Assembly: GCA_947493885.1 (NCBI GenBank)
Contig: CANLTE010000005.1
Span: 1 to 64,000 of the forward strand
Direction of reading: 5' to 3'
DNA from: an uncultured Maribacter sp.
GTDB taxonomy: Bacteria; Bacteroidota; Bacteroidia; Flavobacteriales; Flavobacteriaceae
DNA length: 64,000 nucleotides
Part shown: piece by piece, positions 54,388-63,621 of the stretch
Layout of the letters: every line of letters begins with the position of its first letter
Position numbering within the stretch: the stretch's first letter is position 1
Notes under the pieces: generated by a model
The model's database searches: none
What the model was told of the DNA's origin: nothing
What the model saw: the letters and a program-made list of their open reading frames with translations, nothing else
Program-made: the position numbers and the translations under genes

Positions 54388-55005
54388 ATGAAAATTATTA
54401 AAACTTCCTTTTTACTTATTGCAATAGCATTATTAACTAGTTGTTCATCTGGGTATAAAATGATTCAACCAAAATCCATTAATTATGTATCAACTAATGA
54501 AAGTGACGGCGTAAGTCTGGAATATAAATACGACTTGTTACGAAAAAAATACAAGAAAAAAGAAGTAACTAAAGGTGTAAAGCTGGTAGCCGTAAAAATC
54601 ACCAATAACTCTGGCAAAGATTTAACATTTGGTAGAGATGCCATATTAACTTATGAAGACGGAACCGAAATTTATGTTTTAGAAAATGAAAAAGTTTTTA
54701 AAACCTTAAAGCAACATCCAGCAACCTACTTGTTTTATTTACTTTTATCTCCTGTTAATTTGTACACTAGCTCAACTTCTAATGGACGTACGGAGCAAAC
54801 AAGTTCAACGCCTATTGGACTTGTTTTAGGCCCAGGTATAGCTGGAGGAAATATGATTGCAGCAAGTTCAGCAAACAAAAAATTTAAAGACGAAATGCTG
54901 GAATATAATATTAACGGAACTGTAATTAAAAATGGGGAAACTACATATGGATTAATTGGTATACAAACCAATTCCTATGATGCTTTAAGACTTGAAATAG
55001 AGTAA
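54388..55005 (+). CDS. Lipoprotein, 205 aa
   Basis: Lipobox LLTSC (Cys19). The body begins with QPKSINYVST and has a beta-rich middle, then a glycine-rich hydrophobic segment (about 135-160: GLVLGPGIAGGNMIAASSANK). No family name is sure. It ends at a long hairpin shared with the convergent EamA gene. Confidence 0.75.
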   Translation: MKIIKTSFLLIAIALLTSCSSGYKMIQPKSINYVSTNESDGVSLEYKYDLLRKKYKKKEVTKGVKLVAVKITNNSGKDLTFGRDAILTYEDGTEIYVLENEKVFKTLKQHPATYLFYLLLSPVNLYTSSTSNGRTEQTSSTPIGLVLGPGIAGGNMIAASSANKKFKDEMLEYNINGTVIKNGETTYGLIGIQTNSYDALRLEIE

Positions 55006-55019
55006 AAACATTCAATAAT

Positions 55020-55074
55020 AAAGCACCTAAACCCTCCGCTGCAACCATTTTCTAAGACTGCGTTTAGGTGCTTT
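55020..55074. terminator. Terminator hairpin overlapping the EamA 3' end
   Basis: A perfect 13-bp inverted repeat, 55020-55032 (AAAGCACCTAAAC) and 55062-55074 (GTTTAGGTGCTTT), with a 29-base loop. On the plus strand it is followed by ATCGTTTTT. It lies mostly within the last codons of the minus-strand gene, so that gene's C-terminal codons are part of the terminator for the lipoprotein. Confidence 0.75.
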
Positions 55075-55965
55075 ATCGTTTTTACTACTATTAATAAAAT
55101 ATACTCCAGTTAGTAAAATAATCGCTGCAACAACCGACATTAAGGTAACCTTTTCATCTAGAAAAAACCAACCTAAAAACAGCGCTACAATTGGGTTTAC
55201 GTAAGTAGATGTTGCTACTTTTTCGGGTGATACTACTTTTAGTAAAAAATTAAAGGCCGTGAATGCAATAATACCGCCGAAAACAATTAAACCTAACACC
55301 GATAACAATACTGGTGTACTCCAAACAACAGGAGATGTCCAGTTTTCAGACAATCCAAAACTACACAGCACAAGCAATATTCCCCCTATAAACATTTGAT
55401 AACCCGTATTAACAAATGAATTTTTAGGTAAGTCGGCTTTGCCAACAAACAAGCTCCCGTACCCCCAACATAACATACAAAGTAATATCATTAAAATACC
55501 TTGCAGTGCACCCTCTTTTTGCACCAATTCCTTCTGACTTACTAATAAAAATATACCTACGATGCCTAAAACAATACCAATAACAGATTCACTCTTTATT
55601 TTTTTGCCTTGTAAAATGCGCATTAAAAATAGCACTACAAGTGGTTGTGCTGAAATTTCCAGCGCTGCAAAACTACTGTCTAAATACTGTAACGACCATA
55701 CGGCAAGTCCGTTCCCCAGGGTTAAAAACAAAAGACCTGCCAAGCTACAATTGTACAATTGTTTACGGCTAATTAGTAATGAAAGCCCCATGAACTTTGC
55801 GATTACAAAAATTAAAGATCCCGCCACCACAAAACGTATGCCCGCAATCATAAACGGCGGTAACTCAGTAACTACAATTTTATTAAGCATATAGGTAGAG
55901 CCCCATATAAAATATATCGCGAAAAAGGACAAAACCACTAAAACACTTCTAGAACTTGATGCCAT
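55027..55965 (-). CDS. EamA/DMT-family transporter
   Basis: Ten membrane helices in two EamA repeats (FFAIYFIWGSTYMLNKIVV at the start, IAFTAFNFLLKVVSPEKVATSTYVNPIVALFLG in the second repeat). Likely a metabolite exporter of the inner membrane. I chose ATG 55965 because a -7 box ends only 9 bases before the alternative ATG at 55977. 312 residues is normal for the family. The C-terminus is strongly basic (RSLRKWLQRRV) and coincides with the terminator hairpin. Confidence 0.9.
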   Translation of the reverse strand: MASSSRSVLVVLSFFAIYFIWGSTYMLNKIVVTELPPFMIAGIRFVVAGSLIFVIAKFMGLSLLISRKQLYNCSLAGLLFLTLGNGLAVWSLQYLDSSFAALEISAQPLVVLFLMRILQGKKIKSESVIGIVLGIVGIFLLVSQKELVQKEGALQGILMILLCMLCWGYGSLFVGKADLPKNSFVNTGYQMFIGGILLVLCSFGLSENWTSPVVWSTPVLLSVLGLIVFGGIIAFTAFNFLLKVVSPEKVATSTYVNPIVALFLGWFFLDEKVTLMSVVAAIILLTGVYFINSSKNDKAPKRSLRKWLQRRV

Positions 55966-55985
55966 AGTACAACACATTTAGGCAT

Positions 55986-56017
55986 CAAAAGTACATTTTA
56001 AAAAGTATTCTAAACAA
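55986..56017 (-). promoter_or_regulatory. Promoter of the EamA gene
   Basis: On the minus strand TACTTTTG (plus 55986-55993) is a -7 box, and TTG (plus 56015-56017) lies 21 bases upstream as the -33 element. Confidence 0.55.
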
Positions 56018-56031
56018 CTATTGAAAAAAGA

Positions 56032-57393
56032 TTACGAACCATAAATACTATTAACTGCTGAAAGTATAAGACGAGCTCTATTCATGTTAGATTTTTTAAT
56101 TTTATGGTACACCCTATCCAAATAGTATTCTACCTCTTCATTACCCGCAAATTCCTTTCTTGCCCTGTACAAATCTAATGCTGTTTGCAAATCAATTGGC
56201 TCATAAGTAACTCCTGTATATTCTTGAATAAGCTGTAAATTTAAAAACCCGAATTCCTCTGTAGGTTCTAGCATGGTGCCTTCACCAAAGTCGTTCCAGG
56301 TAACCAATTGAACAAAGTCTGCAGCCTCATGATGTGTATAATTAAGTGTTTCAACAAAGGTAGCACCATCATTATGCATTATTCCCCATTCATGTAATAA
56401 ACCCCATCCGCCTGCTTCGTAAAAACTATCAAAACCAGGGTAAGTACTACCCACCGTAACGGAATTATTGCCTAAATACGTGTCATAATAATAATCATGA
56501 GCAACCAAATGGTCTTCAGCGACCCATAAGAACTCCCCAGATGCGCTGTCACCCACAACATCTTGAGTGGCCCATAATGTTAAAAAATGTGGTTTTTCGG
56601 TCTCTGGAAAAACTGAAAATATATTGTTCCATGCGGTTGAATCTACAATAGTTTCTGGACCGAATATAAACAACAACTCCTTGTTATCTTGAAGAAGAAA
56701 ATTAGGTTTGTTAAAGTAATTATTTTTTATATAGTTAAAATCAAATTGCGCAGCCTCGACCATACTAGTTGCCAAACCCTCTTGTACCGCCTGTTCTGCA
56801 ACCCTATCTTCATACATTATAGAAAACTCTAGGTCTAAATCATCTATTCTATCCATAAAGGCTTCCGTAGACTCTTTTATTAGTCCATAATCATACATAT
56901 CTTTAGCCCCGTACCAATCAAAAATTACACCGTCAATTCCAGACAATTTCATCATTAATAAATGGTATTCTTGCAAATCGGGGTCTTTTGAAGAGTATGG
57001 GCCAATAATTGGATAATAGTATGAAGCTATTTCTCTTTGCCCCAAACTATCAACAATATTTGGGTCTTTATTTGCCATTGTCCAATGCTGCCCCCAAAAA
57101 CCATCGTAATCTAAACTTTGAAACCAAGGCATGTAATGCGCATATACTTTCTTAGGATTTTCCTTTTCAACATGCATTCCAGAAATGTCAACAATTCTTC
57201 CAGCTTTGGTATCTTCCCTAAAGGCATCCTCCTCTTCCAAAACAGCACGCAGCAAAGAGTCCGAAGGGACAGACTCTTTCTCTGCATCTAAACTAACTCC
57301 AATAAACTTTTCGTTTTCAATATCTTTTTCACAGGAAATAAAAAAGATTACAATACCAAGGGCAAGAGCCCCAATTTTAAATTTGTTCCTCAT
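56032..57393 (-). CDS. GH71/GH99-like glycosidase lipoprotein
   Basis: 453 residues with an SPII signal (lipobox FISC). The (beta/alpha)8 barrel has VYAHYMPWFQSLDYDGFWGQHW and GIDGVIFDWYG, the blocks that mark the GH71/GH99 (WbsX-like) group, and LVTWNDFGEGTML at the end. It may hydrolyse mannose- or glucose-containing polysaccharides at the cell surface. The catalytic residues cannot be assigned firmly by eye. Confidence 0.83.
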   Translation of the reverse strand: MRNKFKIGALALGIVIFFISCEKDIENEKFIGVSLDAEKESVPSDSLLRAVLEEEDAFREDTKAGRIVDISGMHVEKENPKKVYAHYMPWFQSLDYDGFWGQHWTMANKDPNIVDSLGQREIASYYYPIIGPYSSKDPDLQEYHLLMMKLSGIDGVIFDWYGAKDMYDYGLIKESTEAFMDRIDDLDLEFSIMYEDRVAEQAVQEGLATSMVEAAQFDFNYIKNNYFNKPNFLLQDNKELLFIFGPETIVDSTAWNNIFSVFPETEKPHFLTLWATQDVVGDSASGEFLWVAEDHLVAHDYYYDTYLGNNSVTVGSTYPGFDSFYEAGGWGLLHEWGIMHNDGATFVETLNYTHHEAADFVQLVTWNDFGEGTMLEPTEEFGFLNLQLIQEYTGVTYEPIDLQTALDLYRARKEFAGNEEVEYYLDRVYHKIKKSNMNRARLILSAVNSIYGS

Positions 57394-57430
57394 TTTTCGT
57401 CATTTTCATATTAAACCCCGGGGAACGTTT

Positions 57431-57438
57431 CAAAGTTA
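57431..57438 (-). promoter_or_regulatory. Promoter -7 box for the GH71/GH99-like gene
   Basis: On the minus strand TAACTTTG, 38 bases before the ATG. The leader between them contains a striking CCCCGGGG palindrome at 57416-57423. Confidence 0.45.
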
Positions 57439-57555
57439 TTGTTTTGTAGTCCTTTTCTTATATTTTTAACATATTTTTAACATTTAAAAATTAAGTATCC
57501 TTAAAAAAAGGATTCCCAAACATTAATTAATATTTTCACATTTTACATTTATAAC

Positions 57556-58128
57556 ATGAGTGATAATCCATTTATAACAGACACCACATATAAAGGTGAA
57601 ACTAAACTTAAAAAGGCAACTTATGACGGCTGTACTTTTAACAACTGTGACTTCTCTGATTCTCTTTTAGACAACCAAAATTTTACAGAATGTACCTTTG
57701 TAGATTGTAATTTTAGTAATGCTAATTTATCGCATACAACCTTCAACAATGTTAACTTTAACCATTGCAAACTAACTGGGCTTCGTTTTGATAGGTGTAA
57801 CACCTTTTTGTTACGTTTTTCGTTTTTTGATTGTGATTTAACACTTTCGTCTTTTTATCAACTAAACATTAAACATACCTCATTTGTGGATTGTAAAATG
57901 TTTAAAACCGATTTTACTGAAACAAATTTAACTTCAGCAATTTTCAACAATTGTAATTTGGAACATACCATTTTTCAGCAATCTAATCTTGAATCTTCAG
58001 ATTTTACCACCTCTTACAACTACAATATACACCCCGAAAACAACAAGCTTAAAAAAGCCATTTTTTCGCAACAAGGGCTATTTGGGTTACTCAGCGGCTA
58101 CGGAATTAAAGTTAAAAATAACGACTAA
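57556..58128 (+). CDS. Pentapeptide-repeat protein
   Basis: About 26 pentapeptide units of the A(D/N)LXX type (CTFNNCDFSDSLLDNQNF and so on) over residues 25-160, predicting a right-handed beta-helix. The end (NKLKKAIFSQQGLFGLLSGYGIKV) resembles the C-terminal module of Qnr/MfpA-like and related proteins. Such proteins can mimic DNA and bind gyrase, but many have other or unknown roles. 190 residues is slightly shorter than Qnr. Confidence 0.88.
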   Translation: MSDNPFITDTTYKGETKLKKATYDGCTFNNCDFSDSLLDNQNFTECTFVDCNFSNANLSHTTFNNVNFNHCKLTGLRFDRCNTFLLRFSFFDCDLTLSSFYQLNIKHTSFVDCKMFKTDFTETNLTSAIFNNCNLEHTIFQQSNLESSDFTTSYNYNIHPENNKLKKAIFSQQGLFGLLSGYGIKVKNND

Positions 58129-58186
58129 AATTTGTAACTTACCAATAATCAAAAAACCGCTTGCGTTTAACATAAAGCCAAACATT

Positions 58187-58537
58187 TTGGAAAAAAAGTG
58201 CCTTGAATGTGGTGAAAAAATAATTGGACGAGTAGATAAAAAATACTGCTCCGATTATTGCAGAAATGCCTATAACAACAAAGTAAATAAGGATAGTAAA
58301 AACCTTATTAGAAATATAAATAACCGTTTGCGCAAAAACTATCGCGTGTTAGATAGTTTTTCTTTAAAAGAAGGAAAAACCAAAACCACTAGAACCCGGT
58401 TAATGGATAAGGGTTTTGATTTTGAGTTTATCACAAACTTATACACCACTAAAAAAGGTACAACCTATTATTTTGTCTATGACTTAGGTTATTTACCCTT
58501 AGATAATGATTATTATATGATTGTAAAAAGGGAGTAA
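58187..58537 (+). CDS. Small zinc-ribbon protein (TTG start), 116 aa
   Basis: I chose TTG 58187, which yields a normal length; the longer frame begins inside the pentapeptide gene. The N-terminus has a zinc ribbon CLEC plus YCSDYCR (four cysteines), then a helical and beta C-terminal domain (TRLMDKGFDFEFITNLY). It is known as a conserved hypothetical in Bacteroidota. Nucleic acid binding is plausible but not shown. Confidence 0.7.
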   Translation: MEKKCLECGEKIIGRVDKKYCSDYCRNAYNNKVNKDSKNLIRNINNRLRKNYRVLDSFSLKEGKTKTTRTRLMDKGFDFEFITNLYTTKKGTTYYFVYDLGYLPLDNDYYMIVKRE

Positions 58538-58538
58538 A

Positions 58539-59003
58539 CTACTTCCAGTTTTGCCCGTTGAGTTTTAGTGCAGCGATAACAATATCTTTTCTACTTATTT
58601 GACCAACTAACAGTCCGTTTTTCATAACAGGTAGTCTTCGTCTGTTATGTTCGTCAAATATTCCAGCAGCATCAAAAATACTGATGTCATGCGGTATGGT
58701 CTGAACATTTTTCGTCATATATTTTTCAACACTTTTGTCTAAAATAGGTTGATTAAAATATCTACTTTCAGAAATTTGTTTCATACAATCTGCTTCAGAA
58801 ATAATTCCTACCAAAAATCCGTTTGAGTCCATAACCGGACCTCCAGAAATATGATGTTTAGCAAATTGCTCCATAACCTCTAATATAGACTGCTCAGGTG
58901 AAAAGGTTATCAACTTAGTAGTCATATAATCTGCAACTAAAATTGGGGCATCAAACTCCTTCTTTGTTGGCTTACGTGCGCCTTGAAAACTTTTGATTCC
59001 CAT
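58539..59003 (-). CDS. Tandem CBS-domain protein
   Basis: Two CBS motifs over residues 20-154: ADYMTTKLITFSPEQSILEVMEQF, and VEKYMTKNVQTIPHDISIFDAAGIF. Stand-alone CBS proteins bind adenine nucleotides and regulate partners. No partner gene is adjacent. Confidence 0.92.
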   Translation of the reverse strand: MGIKSFQGARKPTKKEFDAPILVADYMTTKLITFSPEQSILEVMEQFAKHHISGGPVMDSNGFLVGIISEADCMKQISESRYFNQPILDKSVEKYMTKNVQTIPHDISIFDAAGIFDEHNRRRLPVMKNGLLVGQISRKDIVIAALKLNGQNWK

Positions 59004-59105
59004 AGTATTAATATTTAAAGGTTGATTATTAAAGATAGTAAAATAATATGAAAAATTTAAAAAAACCAGATGTATGGTATGATTCCTCTAAATTTTATAC
59101 ATTTA

Positions 59106-61394
59106 ATGAGTATGAAAAAATTTAGTTCTCTAACCTCCATTTTTCTTATTCTACTAGCAGTATACTGGTCTTTTAAATCTGAAATGCCTACATATACTGA
59201 AGGTGAAAAATCAACAGAAACAGAATTTTCAGTAGACAAAGCTGCAGCACATGTAAAAAATATGTCTCAAAAGCCACATTCAACTGGTTTCCCCGGACAT
59301 GCAGAAGTACGTAATTACATTGTTGAACAACTAAATCTTTTGGGTTTAAAAACATCGCTTCAAGAAGGTTATACTGCTGGCGATTGGGGTAATTTAAGTA
59401 ATGCAACTAACATTTTAGCTCGAATAAAGGGAAGCGAAAAAGGAAAAGCACTGTTATTACTTAGTCATTATGATAGTAATCCGCATTCCTCACTTGGTGC
59501 TAGTGATGCTGGTAGTGGAGTAGCCACCATTTTAGAAGGTATCCGTGTTTTTTTAAGTAAAAACAAACAACCAAAAAATGACATTATAATTTTAATATCA
59601 GATAGTGAAGAATTAGGGTTAAATGGTGCTGATTTGTTTGTAAATCAGCATCCTTGGGCAAGTGATGTTGGTCTGGTTTTAAATTTTGAAGCACGGGGCA
59701 GTGGCGGGCCAAGTTATATGTTAATTGAGACCAACAGAGGTAACGGTACCCTTATAAAAGAATTTACTAAGGCCAACCCTGATTACCCTGTTGCAAATTC
59801 GCTGGTATATAGTATTTACAAAATGCTGCCAAATGATACTGACCTAACTGTTTTTAGAGAAGATGGTGATATTGAAGGATTTAATTTTGCTTTTATTGAT
59901 GACCATTACGACTACCATACCGTTCGGGATAATTACGAACGAATGGATAAAAGTTCATTAGCTCACCAAGGCAGCTATTTAATGCCGCTGTTAAATTATT
60001 TTAGTGAACACAGTGTAAACGATTTAAAAAGTCTTAACGACTACATTTATTTTAATGTTCCCTTTTTTAAACTAGTAAGCTATCCGTTTGATTGGATTTT
60101 CCCTATGCTTCTTTTAGCTATTATTATTTTTATAGCCTTACTAATTTATGGTTTCCGAAAAAAACAATTAAACGCTATTGAAATCGGCAAAGGGTTTTTA
60201 CCGTTGCTAATTACGTTGGCAATTAACGCAATTGTTGGTTTTTACAGCTGGTCTGTTCTCAAATGGCTATATCCACAGTATACCGAAATACTACATGGAT
60301 TCACTTATAACGGCCACACTTATATTCTTGCCTTTGTATTGTTTTCTATAGCGGTAGGATTCAGTGTTTATAAAAAATATAAATCCGTACAAACCTCAAA
60401 TTTATTAGTTGCTCCAATTGTACTTTGGTTAATTATTTGCACCCTTGTTGCTGTATATTTAAAAGGAGCAAGCTTCTTTATAGTACCCGTATATGCATTG
60501 TTAGCCTCATTTTTAGTTATTCTTAATCAGAAAACTCCAAATGCATACCTATTGGTATTTTTAGCTTTACCTGCTATTTTCATCTATACTCCTTTTATAA
60601 AACAATTTCCTGTAGGGCTAGGCTTAAAAATGATGGTAGCATCTACAGCATTAACAACACTCACCTTCTTTTTACTATTACCGGTGTTTAGTTTTTATAA
60701 GCGAAAAAAAACGTTGGCTGTTATAGGTTTTATGTTATTTTTTGGGCTTATGCTTAAAGCACATTTTAATGCAGGATTTACTCCAGAAAATGCAAGACCA
60801 ACCAGTTTAGTGTATTTGTACGATGCTGACACAAATACGGCTAAATGGGCTACTTATGACAAGTATCCTTCCGACTGGACAAAACAGTTTGTACATACGC
60901 CTACAGAACCGCAAAAATTAAATAACAATACTATAAGTAGTAAATATGGTACTGGATTTTCATTTACCTCTGAAGCTCCATTAGAGGCAATTGCAATGCC
61001 TAAAATAGAAACTACTTTAGATACCGTTATTGATGATAACCGCTTGTTGGAAATATGTATTACACCGAAACGCAATGTTAATCGATTAGATGTTTTTACC
61101 AACGAAGTTAATATCACTAAGGTCGAAGTAAATAATGTTTCGCTATCAGCATACTATTTAGAGAACAGAAAAAAAGGAAAATTAATTACCCACTATATAT
61201 CGGATAACAATTATACGGAGCTAAAAATTAGCATACCTAAAACAAACACATTAGAATTAACAATTTATGAGGCATCTAACGATTTATTAAGTAATGCGTT
61301 GTTTACTGTTCCTGCGCGTCCTGAGGAACAAATACCAACACCTTTTGTTTTAAACGATGCTATTATTATATCTAAAACTATAAAATTTGAATAA
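59106..61394 (+). CDS. M28-family zinc peptidase with membrane domain
   Basis: Start ATG 59106 gives a signal-anchor (FSSLTSIFLILLAVYW). The peptidase domain (about 50-310) has the zinc ligands in LLSHYDSNPH, GASDAGSG, SDSEELGLNG and DDHYDYHT. A C-terminal block has about 8 membrane helices (about 335-560), then a soluble end. This is the usual Bacteroidota layout of M28 plus membrane tail. Likely an envelope aminopeptidase. Confidence 0.88.
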   Translation: MSMKKFSSLTSIFLILLAVYWSFKSEMPTYTEGEKSTETEFSVDKAAAHVKNMSQKPHSTGFPGHAEVRNYIVEQLNLLGLKTSLQEGYTAGDWGNLSNATNILARIKGSEKGKALLLLSHYDSNPHSSLGASDAGSGVATILEGIRVFLSKNKQPKNDIIILISDSEELGLNGADLFVNQHPWASDVGLVLNFEARGSGGPSYMLIETNRGNGTLIKEFTKANPDYPVANSLVYSIYKMLPNDTDLTVFREDGDIEGFNFAFIDDHYDYHTVRDNYERMDKSSLAHQGSYLMPLLNYFSEHSVNDLKSLNDYIYFNVPFFKLVSYPFDWIFPMLLLAIIIFIALLIYGFRKKQLNAIEIGKGFLPLLITLAINAIVGFYSWSVLKWLYPQYTEILHGFTYNGHTYILAFVLFSIAVGFSVYKKYKSVQTSNLLVAPIVLWLIICTLVAVYLKGASFFIVPVYALLASFLVILNQKTPNAYLLVFLALPAIFIYTPFIKQFPVGLGLKMMVASTALTTLTFFLLLPVFSFYKRKKTLAVIGFMLFFGLMLKAHFNAGFTPENARPTSLVYLYDADTNTAKWATYDKYPSDWTKQFVHTPTEPQKLNNNTISSKYGTGFSFTSEAPLEAIAMPKIETTLDTVIDDNRLLEICITPKRNVNRLDVFTNEVNITKVEVNNVSLSAYYLENRKKGKLITHYISDNNYTELKISIPKTNTLELTIYEASNDLLSNALFTVPARPEEQIPTPFVLNDAIIISKTIKFE

Positions 61395-62205
61395 ACCTAC
61401 AATAGGTATTTTGGGCTGCGGATGGTTAGGCCTGCCCTTAGCAGAATCTCTTCACAAAGAAGGATTTACGGTTAAAGGAACAACCACTTCAGCCGAAAAA
61501 ATATCCGATTTAGAAAAAAAAGGAATTACTCCATTTTTAATTTCCCTTAGTGAAAACAAAGTAAACGGCAACATCTCAGAATTTCTTAAAGACCTTAGTA
61601 TTCTTGTGATAAATATACCTCCTAAATTACGAGGAGAAAACAAAGAAAACTATGTTTCTAAAATGCAGCACCTCAACAGTGCTCTTGAAAATTCTGCTAT
61701 AGAAAAAATTATTTTTGCCAGTAGTACTGCTGTATATGGTAATATAGATGGTGAAGTTACCGAAGAAACTGTTCCAGAACCAAATACTGAATCGGGTATT
61801 CAACTCATAGCATCTGAAAACGTTTTTAAAGATAATAATAAACTACAGACTACCGTAATTCGCTTTGGTGGGTTAATTGATGCCAAACGACACCCAATAA
61901 CAATGCTTGTTAAAAGAAAAGAACTCTTTAATGGAGATAGCCCCGTGAATTTAATTCACCTTAATGATTGTATTTCCATTGTTAAGGGGATTATCAAAAA
62001 CAATTGGTGGAATACTACTATTAATGCCGTGTATCCAGACCATCCTCAAAAAAAAGAGTATTATTCTGAAATAGCGCTTAAAAAGAATTTACCACTTCCA
62101 AACTATATTGGAAACGACAAAAATCTAAATAAAAAAGTAGTTATAAGCAGCGTATTGAATGCCAAACAATTTGTATTTAGCACACCTCTGAATAAAGATG
62201 TTTAA
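61387..62205 (+). CDS. NAD(P)-dependent epimerase/dehydratase-like protein (TTG start)
   Basis: 272 residues from TTG 61387, overlapping the peptidase stop. The dinucleotide motif is GILGCGWLGLPLAESL. A reduced SDR-type fold has SSTAVYGN where extended SDRs carry their active Ser/Tyr region. It belongs to the YeeZ/RmlD-like group of unclear substrate. Coupled translation with the peptidase gene is likely. Confidence 0.82.
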   Translation: MNKPTIGILGCGWLGLPLAESLHKEGFTVKGTTTSAEKISDLEKKGITPFLISLSENKVNGNISEFLKDLSILVINIPPKLRGENKENYVSKMQHLNSALENSAIEKIIFASSTAVYGNIDGEVTEETVPEPNTESGIQLIASENVFKDNNKLQTTVIRFGGLIDAKRHPITMLVKRKELFNGDSPVNLIHLNDCISIVKGIIKNNWWNTTINAVYPDHPQKKEYYSEIALKKNLPLPNYIGNDKNLNKKVVISSVLNAKQFVFSTPLNKDV

Positions 62206-62307
62206 CGCTTTATAGCCTCTTTTTTTCTAACATCAATGTTTTAAGGCTTTTATAACACCATAGTATCAATAAATTTAATAGTTTAGCGACCTTAAAATTT
62301 TATTAAA

Positions 62308-63009
62308 ATGAAAAAATTATTACTTGTTTTTATTCTTGCGTTGAGTTATGTTGGAAATGCGCAAACTAATACCGATTTGTTTAAACATTACGAAGCATTT
62401 TATAATGAAATGCGAAAACAAGGTGATGTAGCCGGTGTAATAAATGCGCTTACTCACATGAATGTACTATCTCCTTCAAAAGAGCGCAGAGATACTCTTG
62501 CATACATTTACACCAATGATAATCAACACCTACAGGCCTTAAATACAATTGGAATTGAAAAGTTAGATACCGATTCTGACTTAGCAGTTCAGGTAAAAGC
62601 AATTTCATTAAAAGCTTTGAATCAGCCTAAGCGTGCATTAGAACAATTTGAAGTTTTAAACAAAAGAACGCCAAACCCTTATTTATCCTACGAGTTGGCA
62701 GATTTAAAAATTCAGACTGGTGATTACGCTGGTGCAAGTGCAAATATTGAATATGGTATTACCAATGCCAAGGATGATATGAAGTACGCTTTTTATGAAA
62801 GACAACAACCTTATGAAGTTAATTTAAAAGCAGCCTTCCTGCACCTTAAAGCTTTGGTACAATATAACAACGATAAAAACAATATTGATGCTGCTGTTGC
62901 CTTAATAGATGAAGCTTTAAAAATAGCACCTAATTTTAACTTAGCAAGCTTAAGCAAGCAAGCACTAGTAGCAAGAAAAGAAACCCCTGCTACAGAGGAA
63001 AAAAAATAA
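62308..63009 (+). CDS. Exported TPR-repeat protein
   Basis: A signal peptide (ends YVGNAQ) precedes helical hairpins of TPR type across about 25-225 (LAVQVKAISLKALNQPKRALEQFEVLNKR). Such proteins scaffold envelope complexes. 233 residues. It ends at a strong hairpin. Confidence 0.82.
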   Translation: MKKLLLVFILALSYVGNAQTNTDLFKHYEAFYNEMRKQGDVAGVINALTHMNVLSPSKERRDTLAYIYTNDNQHLQALNTIGIEKLDTDSDLAVQVKAISLKALNQPKRALEQFEVLNKRTPNPYLSYELADLKIQTGDYAGASANIEYGITNAKDDMKYAFYERQQPYEVNLKAAFLHLKALVQYNNDKNNIDAAVALIDEALKIAPNFNLASLSKQALVARKETPATEEKK

Positions 63010-63034
63010 CCTAGTTACCATATTAGATTTGAGT

Positions 63035-63061
63035 AAAAAAGAGGTTTATAGCCTCTTTTTT
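63035..63061. terminator. Bidirectional terminator
   Basis: A perfect 10-bp stem AAAAAAGAGG (63035-63044) and CCTCTTTTTT (63052-63061), with A and T runs serving both strands. Its T run touches the stop of the minus-strand lipoprotein. Confidence 0.9.
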
Positions 63062-63555
63062 TATTCTTCTAAAATTAGTGATTTATCAAAAGTGTTATTT
63101 AATATAACATTAAACTGATTTCTAAGCGCGTTATAAGCTTTAATCATATCCTTAATACTAGATTTAGTATCCTCACTATATTCAATATCTCCTTTTACTT
63201 TCAACATAAAGGTTTTAACTACCTTCTGTCTACCTTTTATTTCGGGCAAATTAAACTCCTTTGGATACTTTGACTTTTCTAACAGCTTTTGCTTTTCAAT
63301 TAAGGTTTCAATCACCAAGGTTAAATCCTCTATATTACTAACACTATAAAGTGCATCAAAACTTGTATCAAAAGCATTAAATTCTGGCCACTTTTCTAAT
63401 ATAGCTTTAGATTTTGAGTTTACATTTTTCTTTTTAGTCCATTCCTTAGGGGACAACTTTCTACTATCGTTTAGGTTAACAGCTGTATCTTTTTTTTTGT
63501 TTTCACAAGATGCAAATAACAACGTAAAGACAACAAGAATATATATTTTTCTCAT
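63061..63555 (-). CDS. Lipoprotein, 164 aa
   Basis: I chose ATG 63555: MRKIYILVVFTLLFASC gives a clean SPII signal (Cys17); the longer TTG frame overlaps a promoter-like TTTG. The mature part is helical, with coiled-coil-like segments (LVIETLIEKQKLLEKSKYP). The family is not identified. Confidence 0.75.
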   Translation of the reverse strand: MRKIYILVVFTLLFASCENKKKDTAVNLNDSRKLSPKEWTKKKNVNSKSKAILEKWPEFNAFDTSFDALYSVSNIEDLTLVIETLIEKQKLLEKSKYPKEFNLPEIKGRQKVVKTFMLKVKGDIEYSEDTKSSIKDMIKAYNALRNQFNVILNNTFDKSLILEE

Positions 63556-63621
63556 AGAGCGAATGTACAAATTTTAATAAAAGCTATCTTTAACTCATAA
63601 TCCATTTAACTTCATTTTTAC

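Noticed and set aside
57989-58186. N-terminal extension of the zinc-ribbon protein
   Set aside because: The extension overlaps the pentapeptide gene in another frame and has no domain; the TTG at 58187 gives a normal protein.
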